In this document: positions 47,059 to 55,416 of the stretch, one piece after another | Numbering within the stretch: the stretch's first letter is position 1 | How the letters are laid out: each line of letters starts with the position of its first letter | Source: Knoellia sinensis KCTC 19936 | Lineage (GTDB): Bacteria > Actinomycetota > Actinomycetes > Actinomycetales > Dermatophilaceae | DNA length: 64,000 nt | NCBI RefSeq assembly: GCF_000768705.1 | Contig: NZ_AVPJ01000009.1 | Span: forward strand, 1-64,000 | Direction: 5' to 3' | Program-made: the position numbers and the translations under genes | Notes under the pieces: generated by a model | The model's input: the letters and a program-made list of their open reading frames with translations, nothing else | Told to the model about the DNA's origin: nothing | Database searches by the model: none

Positions 47059-47076
47059 GATGAGGGGAGTGATCGC

Positions 47077-49446
47077 ATGACCGACGTCACGGACGTGGCC
47101 GCCCGACGGCTCGACCTCGCCGGCACTCGGGCCTTCGAGACGGCCGGGTCCGGGCCGGAGCGACGTCTGCGGCTCGCCGAGTTCAACCGGGAGTGGTTGA
47201 CCGGGATCTGGCAGGAAGCGACGAAGGGGAGCAACGTCGAAGGCGTGGCTCTGGCCGCCGTCGGGAGCGTCGGTCGCGGTGACGCCGGACCGCTCTCCGA
47301 CTACGACCTCGTGCTCCTGCACTACGGCCGCACCCTGTCCGCTGACGAGATCACCCGGCTCGCGGACCGCATCTGGTACCCCATCTGGGACGCCGGGGTC
47401 CGCCTCGACCACAGCGTGCGGACGGTCAATCAGTGCCGGGCCGTGGCGGCGGACGACCTCACCGCAGCCGTGGGGCTGCTCGACATCTCGGCCGTCGCGG
47501 GCGACGCGGAGGTGGTGGCAGCTGCACGAGCGACGGTGAGCCACGACTGGCGGGCCAACGCCCGCAAGCGCCTCCCACAGCTCACCGAGGCGATGTCCGT
47601 GCGCCACCACCGGCACGGTGACCTGGCCCAGTCGATCGAGCCGGAACTCAAGGAGGCCCACGGGGGCCTGCGCGACATGACCGTGCTCAACGCGCTGGCC
47701 GAGGCGTGGCTGGCCGACCGTCCGCGTGGTGAGGTCGACGCGGCCTACGGAACGCTCCTTGATGTCCGCGACGCGGTCCACGTCGTCACGGGGCGCGGAC
47801 GGGACCGACTCGGCCGGGAGGACCACGATGCGGTCGCGGCACTCCTCGGCTACGACGACCCCGACGACCTGCTCGCCGACGTCTCGGACGCGGGCCGTGC
47901 CATCGCCTATGCCATCGACGGCACCGTGCGTCGGGCCGCGCAGTCGCAGCGAGCACGCGTGCTGCGCGTGGGGCCGCGCCGCCCGCAGATGCGTCCGCTC
48001 GGCTTCGGACTCTTCGAGAGCGATGGCGAGGTCGTCCTGGGCTCGGGGCGTCTGCTCGACTCGGACCCGCACCTGCCCCTCCGTGCGGCCGTCCTCGCCG
48101 CGCGGGCCAACCTGCCCATCGCGCCGGTGACGCTCGAAAACCTTGCGACCAAGTGCGCCGACCTGCCAACCCCGTGGACGCCGCTGGCCCGGGGGCTGTT
48201 CAGCGACCTCCTCGCGGCGGGACCGGGTCTCGTCACGGTGTGGGAGGGCCTCGACCAGCAGGGGATCATCGAGCGTTGGCTCCCCGAGTGGGTGGCCGTT
48301 CGGTCTCGGCCGCAACGCAACGCGGTCCACAGGCACACGGTGGACCGCCACCTCATCGAGACGGTCGTCCACGCGACCGGTCTGCTGCGCGGTGTCGGCC
48401 GCGCCGACCTGCTGCTGCTCGCCGCCCTGCTCCACGACATCGGCAAGGTGCCGGGGGCACACGACCACTCCGTCGCTGGTGCGCCGATCGCCGAGGCGAT
48501 CCTGCGTCGTCTGGGTCACTCCGACGCAGACGTCGCAACGGTGGTGGCGCTCGTGCGCGAGCACCTCACGCTGATCGAGCTGGCGACCCGTCGGGACCAC
48601 TCCGACCCCCGCACGATCGATGCCGCGATCGCGGCCGTCGATGGGGACAGGGACCGCTTCGAGTTGTTGGTGGCTCTCACCGAGGCCGACGCGGTGGCCG
48701 CCGGACCCAAGGCGTGGACCGACTGGCGAGCCGCCCTGCTGAACCAGTTCGCGGCGGCGGTGCGCGAACGGCTCAGCCCATCGACCCCGGCGGCCGGCGA
48801 GGCCGAGCCGTCCCTGGTGCCCGACGATCTCGTGTCGACCCTGGCAAGTGGTGAGCCCTACGTCGCGGTCGTCCCCAACGGGGGGTCCTACCGGATCGAC
48901 ATCGCCGACCGTGACCGTCTGGGCCTCTTCGCGGACACGGCAGGGCTGTTGGCCGCTGAGGGTCTGGTCGTGCGCACCGCCGTCTTGCGGACCGTCGATG
49001 GGATCGCCGTCAACGAGTGGCACGTCGAGAGCCCGAGCGATGCCGAGCCCGAGCGGGACCGGATCGTGCGCGGACTCATGCGTCTGGCCAGTGGCGACCG
49101 CGCCCCCTTGGGGCGGCTCGACCGTCGCCGGCAGTTTGCCGGGCGGCCGAGCGGGCAGTCGACGATCGGCACGCCGGGGCAGCCGCGGGCACTCGTCGTA
49201 CCCGGCGCGAGCCAGGAGGCCACCGTCATCGAGGTGCGGGCGCAAGACCGGCCCGGACTGCTGCACGAGCTGGGGATGGCCTTCGCCAAGGCCGGGGTGT
49301 CGGTGCGCTCCGCGCACATTGCCACGTATGCCGGCCAGACCCTGGACACCTTCTATGTCACCGACTTTTCGGGCCGCCCTCTCGATCCGGCGAAGGTCGC
49401 GCAGGTCGTCGGCGTCGTCATTGACGCCTGTGACCGGAGCACCTGA
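47077..49446 (+). CDS. glnD: PII uridylyl/adenylyltransferase (GlnD)
   Basis: The 789-residue bifunctional enzyme modifies and demodifies PII in response to nitrogen status. The nucleotidyltransferase motif is GSVGRGDAGPLSDYDLVLLH near residue 63. The HD hydrolase motif is LLAALLHDIGKVPGAHDHS near 448. Two C-terminal ACT domains are at about 605-680 and 708-785 (VRAQDRPGLLHELGMAFA). The ATG at 47077 was chosen because GAGGGGAG lies just upstream and the normal family N-terminus starts here. The frame stays open upstream through the repeat array, so an N-terminal extension is possible but unlikely. Confidence 0.94.
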   Translation: MTDVTDVAARRLDLAGTRAFETAGSGPERRLRLAEFNREWLTGIWQEATKGSNVEGVALAAVGSVGRGDAGPLSDYDLVLLHYGRTLSADEITRLADRIWYPIWDAGVRLDHSVRTVNQCRAVAADDLTAAVGLLDISAVAGDAEVVAAARATVSHDWRANARKRLPQLTEAMSVRHHRHGDLAQSIEPELKEAHGGLRDMTVLNALAEAWLADRPRGEVDAAYGTLLDVRDAVHVVTGRGRDRLGREDHDAVAALLGYDDPDDLLADVSDAGRAIAYAIDGTVRRAAQSQRARVLRVGPRRPQMRPLGFGLFESDGEVVLGSGRLLDSDPHLPLRAAVLAARANLPIAPVTLENLATKCADLPTPWTPLARGLFSDLLAAGPGLVTVWEGLDQQGIIERWLPEWVAVRSRPQRNAVHRHTVDRHLIETVVHATGLLRGVGRADLLLLAALLHDIGKVPGAHDHSVAGAPIAEAILRRLGHSDADVATVVALVREHLTLIELATRRDHSDPRTIDAAIAAVDGDRDRFELLVALTEADAVAAGPKAWTDWRAALLNQFAAAVRERLSPSTPAAGEAEPSLVPDDLVSTLASGEPYVAVVPNGGSYRIDIADRDRLGLFADTAGLLAAEGLVVRTAVLRTVDGIAVNEWHVESPSDAEPERDRIVRGLMRLASGDRAPLGRLDRRRQFAGRPSGQSTIGTPGQPRALVVPGASQEATVIEVRAQDRPGLLHELGMAFAKAGVSVRSAHIATYAGQTLDTFYVTDFSGRPLDPAKVAQVVGVVIDACDRST

Positions 49447-49508
49447 CCTGTCCGGGTCCACGCCTAGTCGTCGCGCAAGTGACGCTCTACCGACTTGTGA
49501 CGTTCAGG

Positions 49509-49514
49509 TAACCT
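49509..49514 (+). promoter_or_regulatory. Candidate -10 element (TAACCT) at the left edge of the low-GC insert
   Basis: TAACCT followed by TG matches the ffh promoter element at 51309-51316. It could start the protease transcript, with about 100 bases of leader before ATG 49617. Confidence 0.3.
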
Positions 49515-49597
49515 TGATGGGGCGTGTGTATGCGGGACGAGGCACCCAAAGATTTCGAAGTTCCCGCCTCCCCGATTCGTAGCCTAGGAGGCGCTCG

Positions 49598-49627
49598 GTG
49601 CGCTACGTTATTGCTCATGCAAACTAG
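49598..49627 (+). CDS. Possible nine-codon leader peptide ORF overlapping the protease start
   Basis: GTG 49598 has an AGGAGG ribosome site (49585-49590) at ideal spacing and reads MRYVIAHAN before TAG at 49625-49627. It overlaps the protease ATG at 49617 in another frame. The protease start itself has no close ribosome site, so translation of this short ORF might feed ribosomes to it. It could also be chance. Confidence 0.25.
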   Translation: MRYVIAHAN

Positions 49628-50843
49628 GGGGAAGGTGGTTGGCGCCCTCGTGCTGGCGCTAACGATTGGAAGTAGCTCAATTCCGTCAAGCCAAGCCGAG
49701 AAGGCTTGCCTTGAGACGGACGGCAACGGAGACGTTATATGGTACGGAACTCCGTCTGCAAATCTCACTGACGCTGCGGATAGCCTCCAAGGATTTGTTG
49801 ATGAGAATCCTGATCGCGCTACCGGTGTTGCCTTTTGCTCAAATTACTCCGCAGTGTTGCTCACACTCCCATATCACAGTGGCGAAGCGACTCGGGCGGT
49901 GGCGGAAGTCACCCAGAGGAACACCAATGTGAAGATTGAAGTTGCTATCGTTCCAAATTCGCTTTCCGCTTTGCTCAGAGCATCGAGTACGGTCGCAGAC
50001 GAAAGTTCTGCTGAAGAAATCGACTCCGTAGTTGGGCCCGATGTAGTAGTCGGTGGACTTGATGTTGCGATCGCCGAAGGAGATCTTCCTAGTGCAGCGC
50101 GAGGCAACCCCGCCGGTTGGGCTCGTAGTCAGTTTGGCTTACCGGCAGATATGCCCCTTCGAGCACGCGACATGGGTCGGTCGACAAACACCACGAGGCG
50201 GGACAATAGCTCACCCTGGAATATGGGCGCGGAGATCTACAATGGGAGCGCGAACTGTTCCCTTGGTGTTCCGATTAGAATCGGCACGGCGCGAACGGTC
50301 CTAACGGCGGGGCACTGCACCGCTACAACCTTCTACAATAGTGGGGCATTTGTTGGTTCTCAATACACAACAAGTTATCCAGGAAATGCCGACATATACG
50401 GTGACTGGAAACTATTGAGCGGATCATCGTATCGCACCGTCGTTTTCAATGGACCACTGTCGTCGAATGCAACGCTACCAATTGTGGACGGCAACTATGG
50501 GTCGAGGCCGGTCGGCTATGAGATCTGCACGTCCGGCAGGACCACCGCTCAAATATGTCGCTATATCGTCCGGGGCTCTTATCGCACGGAAACGATCGAA
50601 GGAGTCTCGAGTGCGCACATGCTGGAGACTCGGCACGATGGTGATCGTGATGGGTTTACCGATTCGGATGGCTTCATGAAAGGAGATTCGGGCGGCACCT
50701 GCTACTACGGTGTCGGTGGAGGCGGAGTCGTTGCTACCGGCATCGTGAAGGGAACAATTCACTGGCTCAGTGGAAAGAGCTACTACTGCACCCAGCTAAG
50801 CGGCTTGAGGAAGTGGGCCCCCAGTGCGTACGTGGGCAATTAG
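49617..50843 (+). CDS. Secreted chymotrypsin-like serine protease (S1 family), low GC
   Basis: The 408-residue preproprotein has a signal peptide at residues 1-27, then a propeptide-like region to about 190. The protease domain has the His motif TAGHC near residue 228, an Asp in DIYGDW near 262, and the Ser motif GDSGG near 360. Several cysteine pairs fit disulfides. Sampled lines of the gene are about 43% G+C against about 70% for neighbours, with many A/T-ending codons, so recent horizontal transfer is likely. No CGGCATAC octamer occurs in it. GTG 49524 would add 31 residues before the signal peptide. Confidence 0.85.
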   Translation: MQTRGKVVGALVLALTIGSSSIPSSQAEKACLETDGNGDVIWYGTPSANLTDAADSLQGFVDENPDRATGVAFCSNYSAVLLTLPYHSGEATRAVAEVTQRNTNVKIEVAIVPNSLSALLRASSTVADESSAEEIDSVVGPDVVVGGLDVAIAEGDLPSAARGNPAGWARSQFGLPADMPLRARDMGRSTNTTRRDNSSPWNMGAEIYNGSANCSLGVPIRIGTARTVLTAGHCTATTFYNSGAFVGSQYTTSYPGNADIYGDWKLLSGSSYRTVVFNGPLSSNATLPIVDGNYGSRPVGYEICTSGRTTAQICRYIVRGSYRTETIEGVSSAHMLETRHDGDRDGFTDSDGFMKGDSGGTCYYGVGGGGVVATGIVKGTIHWLSGKSYYCTQLSGLRKWAPSAYVGN

Positions 50844-51273
50844 TGACCGAAGGCTTCTTTGGGGTGGCGCACTCGCACTCGTTGTCTTGGGCGGGTGTGC
50901 GCGTTCACCGGAATCACCCTCGGCACGGTCGGCATCTCCCACGTCGTCGGAGATCTCCGCCGACGAGGATTCGTGCTCCGTGGGTCTGGCGAATTCGGTT
51001 CCGAAGTTGTCCCTGGAGGAGGCTTCGGGCCTCGTGGGAGCGACCATTCGGGCCTGCGAGATTCTTCCGGGTTCTGATGGAAAGGATGTCGCCGAGGCGT
51101 TCGTGGTCGATGCGACCAAGAGTTCGGCGGCAGGCTTCCCCCAGATGGTGTCCTTCGATGGTGGGCCACTCCCCGATGGGTGCTCTGTGTCGCACCAGTC
51201 TCGGCTCTTCCTGCTCAGCAAGGGACGGTGGGTCGAGGCACGTCAGGTGGGGTGTGGCGCGAACGCCTCCTGA
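50824..51273 (+). CDS. Putative lipoprotein of unknown function
   Basis: The 149-residue protein has a lipoprotein signal: charged start, hydrophobic stretch LLWGGALALVVLG and lipobox GGC (Cys about residue 25). The mature part begins with a Ser/Pro/Glu-rich linker and has three further cysteines. The GTG start lies inside the end of the protease gene (20-bp overlap), which suggests coupling. Its base composition is closer to the host than that of the protease. I do not recognise the family. It may be an accessory, anchor or immunity factor for the protease, a guess from position only. Confidence 0.65.
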   Translation: MRTWAISDRRLLWGGALALVVLGGCARSPESPSARSASPTSSEISADEDSCSVGLANSVPKLSLEEASGLVGATIRACEILPGSDGKDVAEAFVVDATKSSAAGFPQMVSFDGGPLPDGCSVSHQSRLFLLSKGRWVEARQVGCGANAS

Positions 51274-51308
51274 ACAGTCGGCGTGACGGGGGCGCTGGGG
51301 TCTCCGGT

Positions 51309-51314
51309 TAACCT
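51309..51314 (+). promoter_or_regulatory. Candidate -10 element (TAACCT) for ffh
   Basis: TAACCT ends 6 bases before GTG 51321, a leaderless arrangement. Confidence 0.5.
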
Positions 51315-51320
51315 TGTGCG

Positions 51321-52919
51321 GTGTTCACGAGCCTTTCCGACCGCCTGACAGCCACCTTCAAGAACCTTCGCACGAAGGGGCGACTGTCCGAGTCCGACGT
51401 CAACAAGACCGTCCGCGACATCCGACTGGCGCTGCTCGACGCGGATGTCGCGCTGCCGGTCGTCAAGGAGTTCACCTCCTCCGTACGTGACCGGGCCCTC
51501 GGTGCGGAGGTGTCGCAGGCGCTCAACCCGGCCCAGCAGGTCGTCAAGATCGTCAACGAGGAGCTCGTCGACATCCTTGGTGGGGCGACGCGCACGATCC
51601 GGTTCGCCAAGACCGGGCCGACGGTCATCATGCTCGCCGGCCTCCAGGGCGCCGGCAAGACCACCCTCGCCGGCAAGTTGGCCTACTGGCTCAAGGAGCA
51701 GGGCCACACGCCGATGCTCGTCGCGGCAGACCTCCAGCGGCCCAACGCCGTCACCCAGCTCCAGGTCGTCGGCGAGCGCGCGGGTGTCCCGGTCTTCGCC
51801 CCGGAGCAGGGCAATGTCGGAGGCCACGACGCGGTCGGGCCCACCGGCGAAGGCACGCGAAGCTTCGGTGACCCGGTCGCGGTGTCTCGGGACGGCATAC
51901 GTGAAGCCGTTGCGAAGCATCACGACGTCGTCATCGTCGACACCGCCGGCCGCCTCGCCGTGGACGCCGACCTCATGGCGCAGGCAGGGCAGATCCGCGA
52001 GGCGATCAACCCCGACGAGGTCCTGTTCGTCATCGACGCGATGATCGGTCAGGCCGCAGTTGAGACCGCCGAGGCCTTCCTCGAAGGTGTCGACTTCACC
52101 GGCGTCGTGCTCTCCAAGCTCGATGGTGACGCCCGCGGTGGTGCGGCGCTGTCCGTCGCCGGGGTCACCGGCCGCCCGATCATGTTCGCGTCGACCGGTG
52201 AGGGCGTGAAGGACTTCGAGGTCTTCCACCCCGACCGCATGGCCTCGCGCATCCTCGACATGGGTGACGTCCTCACCCTCATCGAGCAGGCCGAGAAGGC
52301 GTTCGACCGCAACCAGGCGGCCGAGATGGAGCGCAAGTTCCTCGCGGCCGAGGACTTCACGTTCGACGACTTCCTCCAGCAGATGTCGGCGATCAAGAAG
52401 ATGGGCTCGCTCAAGTCGATGCTCAAGATGATGCCGGGCATGGGCCAGATGTCCGCTCAGCTCGACAACCTCGACGAGCGAGAGTTCGACCGCGTCGAGG
52501 CGATGGTCCGCTCGATGACGCCGTTCGAGCGCAACCACCCCAAGCAGATCAACGGCTCGCGCCGCGCCCGCATCGCCGGCGGTTCCGGTGTCACCGTGTC
52601 CGAGGTCAACCAGCTGCTCGAGCGGTTCGGCGAGGCCCAGAAGATGATGAAGCAGCTGGCCCGCGGCGGCGGTATCCCCGGCATGCCGGGTATGGGCGGC
52701 GGCAAGAAGGCCCGTCAGCAGCAGCAACAGGTCCGTGGCAAGAAGTCGAAGTCGGGGAACCCCGCCAAGCGCGCTGCCGACGCCAAGGCAGCGGCACAGC
52801 GTGCGGCGTCCAAGCCGGCGGGTGCCTCGTTCGGTGGGGGGGCTGCGGACGGCTTCGACCCCGCGGCGATGGACGCGTCGCAGCTGCCGAAGGGCTTCGA
52901 GAAGTTCCTGGGCAAGTGA
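51321..52919 (+). CDS. ffh: Signal recognition particle protein Ffh
   Basis: The 532-residue SRP54 GTPase binds signal sequences and SRP RNA. The NG domain has GLQGAGKTTLAGKLA near residue 107, DTAGRLAVDADLM near 208 and SKLDGDARGGAALS near 268. The Met-rich M domain (about 325-460) includes MLKMMPGMGQM and GSRRARIAGGSGV. A Lys/Ala/Gln-rich tail follows. It pairs with FtsY. A rare ATA codon lies in a CGGCATAC octamer at 51893. The stop overlaps the next gene by GTGA. Confidence 0.96.
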   Translation: MFTSLSDRLTATFKNLRTKGRLSESDVNKTVRDIRLALLDADVALPVVKEFTSSVRDRALGAEVSQALNPAQQVVKIVNEELVDILGGATRTIRFAKTGPTVIMLAGLQGAGKTTLAGKLAYWLKEQGHTPMLVAADLQRPNAVTQLQVVGERAGVPVFAPEQGNVGGHDAVGPTGEGTRSFGDPVAVSRDGIREAVAKHHDVVIVDTAGRLAVDADLMAQAGQIREAINPDEVLFVIDAMIGQAAVETAEAFLEGVDFTGVVLSKLDGDARGGAALSVAGVTGRPIMFASTGEGVKDFEVFHPDRMASRILDMGDVLTLIEQAEKAFDRNQAAEMERKFLAAEDFTFDDFLQQMSAIKKMGSLKSMLKMMPGMGQMSAQLDNLDEREFDRVEAMVRSMTPFERNHPKQINGSRRARIAGGSGVTVSEVNQLLERFGEAQKMMKQLARGGGIPGMPGMGGGKKARQQQQQVRGKKSKSGNPAKRAADAKAAAQRAASKPAGASFGGGAADGFDPAAMDASQLPKGFEKFLGK

Positions 52920-53746
52920 CCACGCCGCCGGCAGCCGCCGAACCGCTGCACACGCTGTCGGTCGGCACTGCTGGGCCACGCATCGCCTTCCTGCACGGGC
53001 TCTTCGGGCAGGGCCGCAACTGGTCCACGATCGCCAAGGGGCTCGCTGGTCCGGCCGGGGACGGCGTGCGAGCCACGCTCGTCGACCTTCCCGACCACGG
53101 TCGCAGTCCGTGGTCGGCCGAGTTTTCGTTCCAGGGGTATGCCGCGCAGGTCGCCTCGACGTTGCGCGCCATCGATCCGGAGCCATGGATCGTCGTGGGG
53201 CACTCCCTCGGTGGCAAGACGGCGATGACGCTGGCGCTCACCGAGCCCGCGCTAGTGTCAAAGCTCGTCGTCGTGGACATCGCGCCGAAGAGCTATGGGA
53301 ACCTCGACCGGTTCACCGGCTACATCAACGAGATGCAGCGGCTACCGCTCGGGGAAGTGCGAGATCGCTCCGAGGCCGAGGCGCGGTTCAACGAATCCGA
53401 TCCGGGCGTCAAGGCGTTCCTGCTCCAGAACCTGCGGCGCGAAGGCGCCTCGTGGAGGTGGCAGGCCAACGTCGGGCTCTTTGCTGCCGACGCGGCACGC
53501 GGTGACGACTCGGCCGTCGCCGACTTCCCGTTCGAACCCGGCGGGGTGGCCCCCTATGACGGTCCGGTGCTGTGGATCACGGGTGCGGAGAGCACCTATG
53601 TCGTGGACGAGGACGGCGAGCGAATGCGTGCGTTCTTCCCCAAGACCCGCCAGGTGACCGTCAAGGGTGCGGCTCATTGGGTCCACAGTGACGCGCCCGC
53701 TGTCGTCACCGAAGCGCTACGCCGCGTCGTCGCCTCCACACCGTGA
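52916..53746 (+). CDS. Alpha/beta hydrolase
   Basis: The 276-residue alpha/beta-hydrolase has LHGLFGQGRNW (oxyanion loop) near residue 24, the nucleophile elbow GHSLGGKT near 99, an acid in WITGAESTYVVDEDG near 225, and the catalytic His in AAHWVHSDAP near 255. It resembles YbfF-type esterases; the substrate is unknown. Its GTG overlaps the ffh stop by 4 bp, so it is cotranscribed with ffh. Confidence 0.9.
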   Translation: MTTPPAAAEPLHTLSVGTAGPRIAFLHGLFGQGRNWSTIAKGLAGPAGDGVRATLVDLPDHGRSPWSAEFSFQGYAAQVASTLRAIDPEPWIVVGHSLGGKTAMTLALTEPALVSKLVVVDIAPKSYGNLDRFTGYINEMQRLPLGEVRDRSEAEARFNESDPGVKAFLLQNLRREGASWRWQANVGLFAADAARGDDSAVADFPFEPGGVAPYDGPVLWITGAESTYVVDEDGERMRAFFPKTRQVTVKGAAHWVHSDAPAVVTEALRRVVASTP

Positions 53747-53854
53747 GGAACGCCGGACCGGTTTGAGCCGACCTGTTGCCATGAGCGCCGGGAAGGAGTC
53801 TGCTAGTCCCATGTCGCCCGTCCCGGGCGGCCCCGGTTATGACGGAGGTCTGGC

Positions 53855-54277
53855 ATGAGCAGTGAGGTCGACGCACTTCCCGACGACACCGACGACGAGC
53901 CGCAGGTGGGCGTGCGCGCCACCACCACGGTCTCGGCACACCCGAGTGCGGTGTGGCAGCACCTGACCAGCGACGCCGGAACCGAGGCGCTCCTCGGTGA
54001 GGGGGCACGGATCGGGAGCAAGGGCGCACCGTGGAAGGCCGGCGACGGCTCCTACGGTGTCGTCCGCAGTTTCCACCCGATGGAGAACGTGCGCGTCACG
54101 TGGCATCCCCACGACGACGGCCCCCTGAGCATGCTCGACGTTCAACTGCATCCCGATGGCGAGGGAACCCGGGTCGACGTCTACCACGAGGGACGCGGCA
54201 TCGTGGGCGACCCCAGAGGCGACCAACAGCATTGGCAGGATGCGCTCGGCCGACTCGCCGGAGGCCTGCCCGGCTGA
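53855..54277 (+). CDS. SRPBCC-domain (polyketide cyclase/AHSA1-like) protein
   Basis: The 140-residue protein resembles START/SRPBCC ligand-binding folds: RATTTVSAHPSAVWQHLTSD near residue 22, then VRVTWHPHDDGPLSMLDVQL, ending in a helix QQHWQDALGRLAGGL. It is preceded by a good ribosome site (GGAGG). Such proteins bind hydrophobic ligands or act as small cyclases or stress proteins. No specific role can be assigned. Confidence 0.78.
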   Translation: MSSEVDALPDDTDDEPQVGVRATTTVSAHPSAVWQHLTSDAGTEALLGEGARIGSKGAPWKAGDGSYGVVRSFHPMENVRVTWHPHDDGPLSMLDVQLHPDGEGTRVDVYHEGRGIVGDPRGDQQHWQDALGRLAGGLPG

Positions 54278-54301
54278 CGTCGGCCGCGACACGCTCCTCG
54301 C

Positions 54302-54307
54302 TAAGGT
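54302..54307 (+). promoter_or_regulatory. Candidate -10 element (TAAGGT)
   Basis: TAAGGT ends 7 bases before ATG 54315 of the amidohydrolase gene. Confidence 0.45.
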
Positions 54308-54314
54308 CAGTCCC

Positions 54315-55403
54315 ATGACGGGTTCGGTGCTGCACCTGGTGGGAGAGGTCCTCGTCGGACCCGAGGACGTGCGACCCGAGGCGTGGGTGATCGGGGGACG
54401 CATCACCTTCGAGCGTCCCACCGGGACCGGACACGACGTCGAGACGTTGTCCGGATGGTTCGTCCCGGGGATGGTCGACGCCCACTGCCACGTCGGGCTC
54501 GATCGCCACGGCGCAGTCGATGACGCCACGTCGGAGGCCCAGGCGCTCGCGGACCGCGACAACGGAACGCTGCTCATCCGCGACGCCGGCTCGCCCGCCG
54601 ACACCCGCTGGATCGACGAGCGCGACGACCTGCCCAAGGTCATCCGGGCGGGTCGCCACATCGCCCGGACGAAGCGCTACATCCGCAACTACGCGTGGGA
54701 GGTCGAGCCGGAGCAGCTCGTCGAGCGGGTCCGGATCGAGGCTCGGGTCGGCGACGGGTGGGTCAAGCTCGTGGGGGACTGGATCGACCGGGAGACCGGT
54801 GACCTGCAGCCGTGCTGGCCGGCGGACGTCCTCAAGGAGGCGATTGCGGCCGCCCACGAGGAAGGCGCCCGCACCACGGCGCACTGCTTCGGGCCCGACT
54901 CACTGAGGGACTTTGCGGCGGCGGGCACCGACTGCATCGAGCACGCCACCGGCCTCGAGGCCGACACGATCGACTCCTTTGCGGCACAGGGGATCGCGAT
55001 CGTTCCGACGCTGGTCAACATCGCCACGTTCCCGGCCATCGCCGAACCGGCCCGCGAGAAGTTCCCCGACTACCACCGGCGCATGGTCGACCTCCACGCA
55101 CGACGCTACGAGACGTTCGGCGCGGCGCGAGAGGCCGGCATACCGATCTATCTCGGAACCGATGCGGGAGGTTCGATCGCCCACGGACTCGCCGCGCAGG
55201 AGGCCGTCGAGCTCGCGGAGATCGGCTTCAGCAACACCGAGGTCCTGGGCGCGGCCACGTGGGGCGCGCGTGCCTGGCTCGGTCGGCCCGGCCTGGAGGA
55301 GGGCGCCGACGCGGACCTGCTCGCGCTCGATCACGACCCCCGACAGGACATCACCGCGCTGGGCGAACCCAGCGCGGTGATCCTGCGCGGTGTGACCTAC
55401 TGA
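54315..55403 (+). CDS. Amidohydrolase family protein
   Basis: The 362-residue metal-dependent hydrolase has the metal motif VDAHCHVGLD near residue 55, TAHCFG near 194, a His in IEHATG near 214, and the metal Asp in LGTDAGG near 280. The composite sheet domain closes at the C-terminus (GADADLLALDHDPRQD). Family members hydrolyse imides, dipeptides or other amides; the substrate is unknown. It is leaderless by the TAAGGT element and has a rare ATA codon inside a CGGCATAC octamer at 55136. Confidence 0.88.
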   Translation: MTGSVLHLVGEVLVGPEDVRPEAWVIGGRITFERPTGTGHDVETLSGWFVPGMVDAHCHVGLDRHGAVDDATSEAQALADRDNGTLLIRDAGSPADTRWIDERDDLPKVIRAGRHIARTKRYIRNYAWEVEPEQLVERVRIEARVGDGWVKLVGDWIDRETGDLQPCWPADVLKEAIAAAHEEGARTTAHCFGPDSLRDFAAAGTDCIEHATGLEADTIDSFAAQGIAIVPTLVNIATFPAIAEPAREKFPDYHRRMVDLHARRYETFGAAREAGIPIYLGTDAGGSIAHGLAAQEAVELAEIGFSNTEVLGAATWGARAWLGRPGLEEGADADLLALDHDPRQDITALGEPSAVILRGVTY

Positions 55404-55416
55404 CGGAGTCTCGGGC

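Noticed and set aside
46678-47076. Reading the repeat array as the true N-terminus of GlnD
   Set aside because: The frame is open, but GlnD families start at the ATG 47077 context, and GAGGGGAG provides a ribosome site there. It is kept only as a possibility in the repeat finding.
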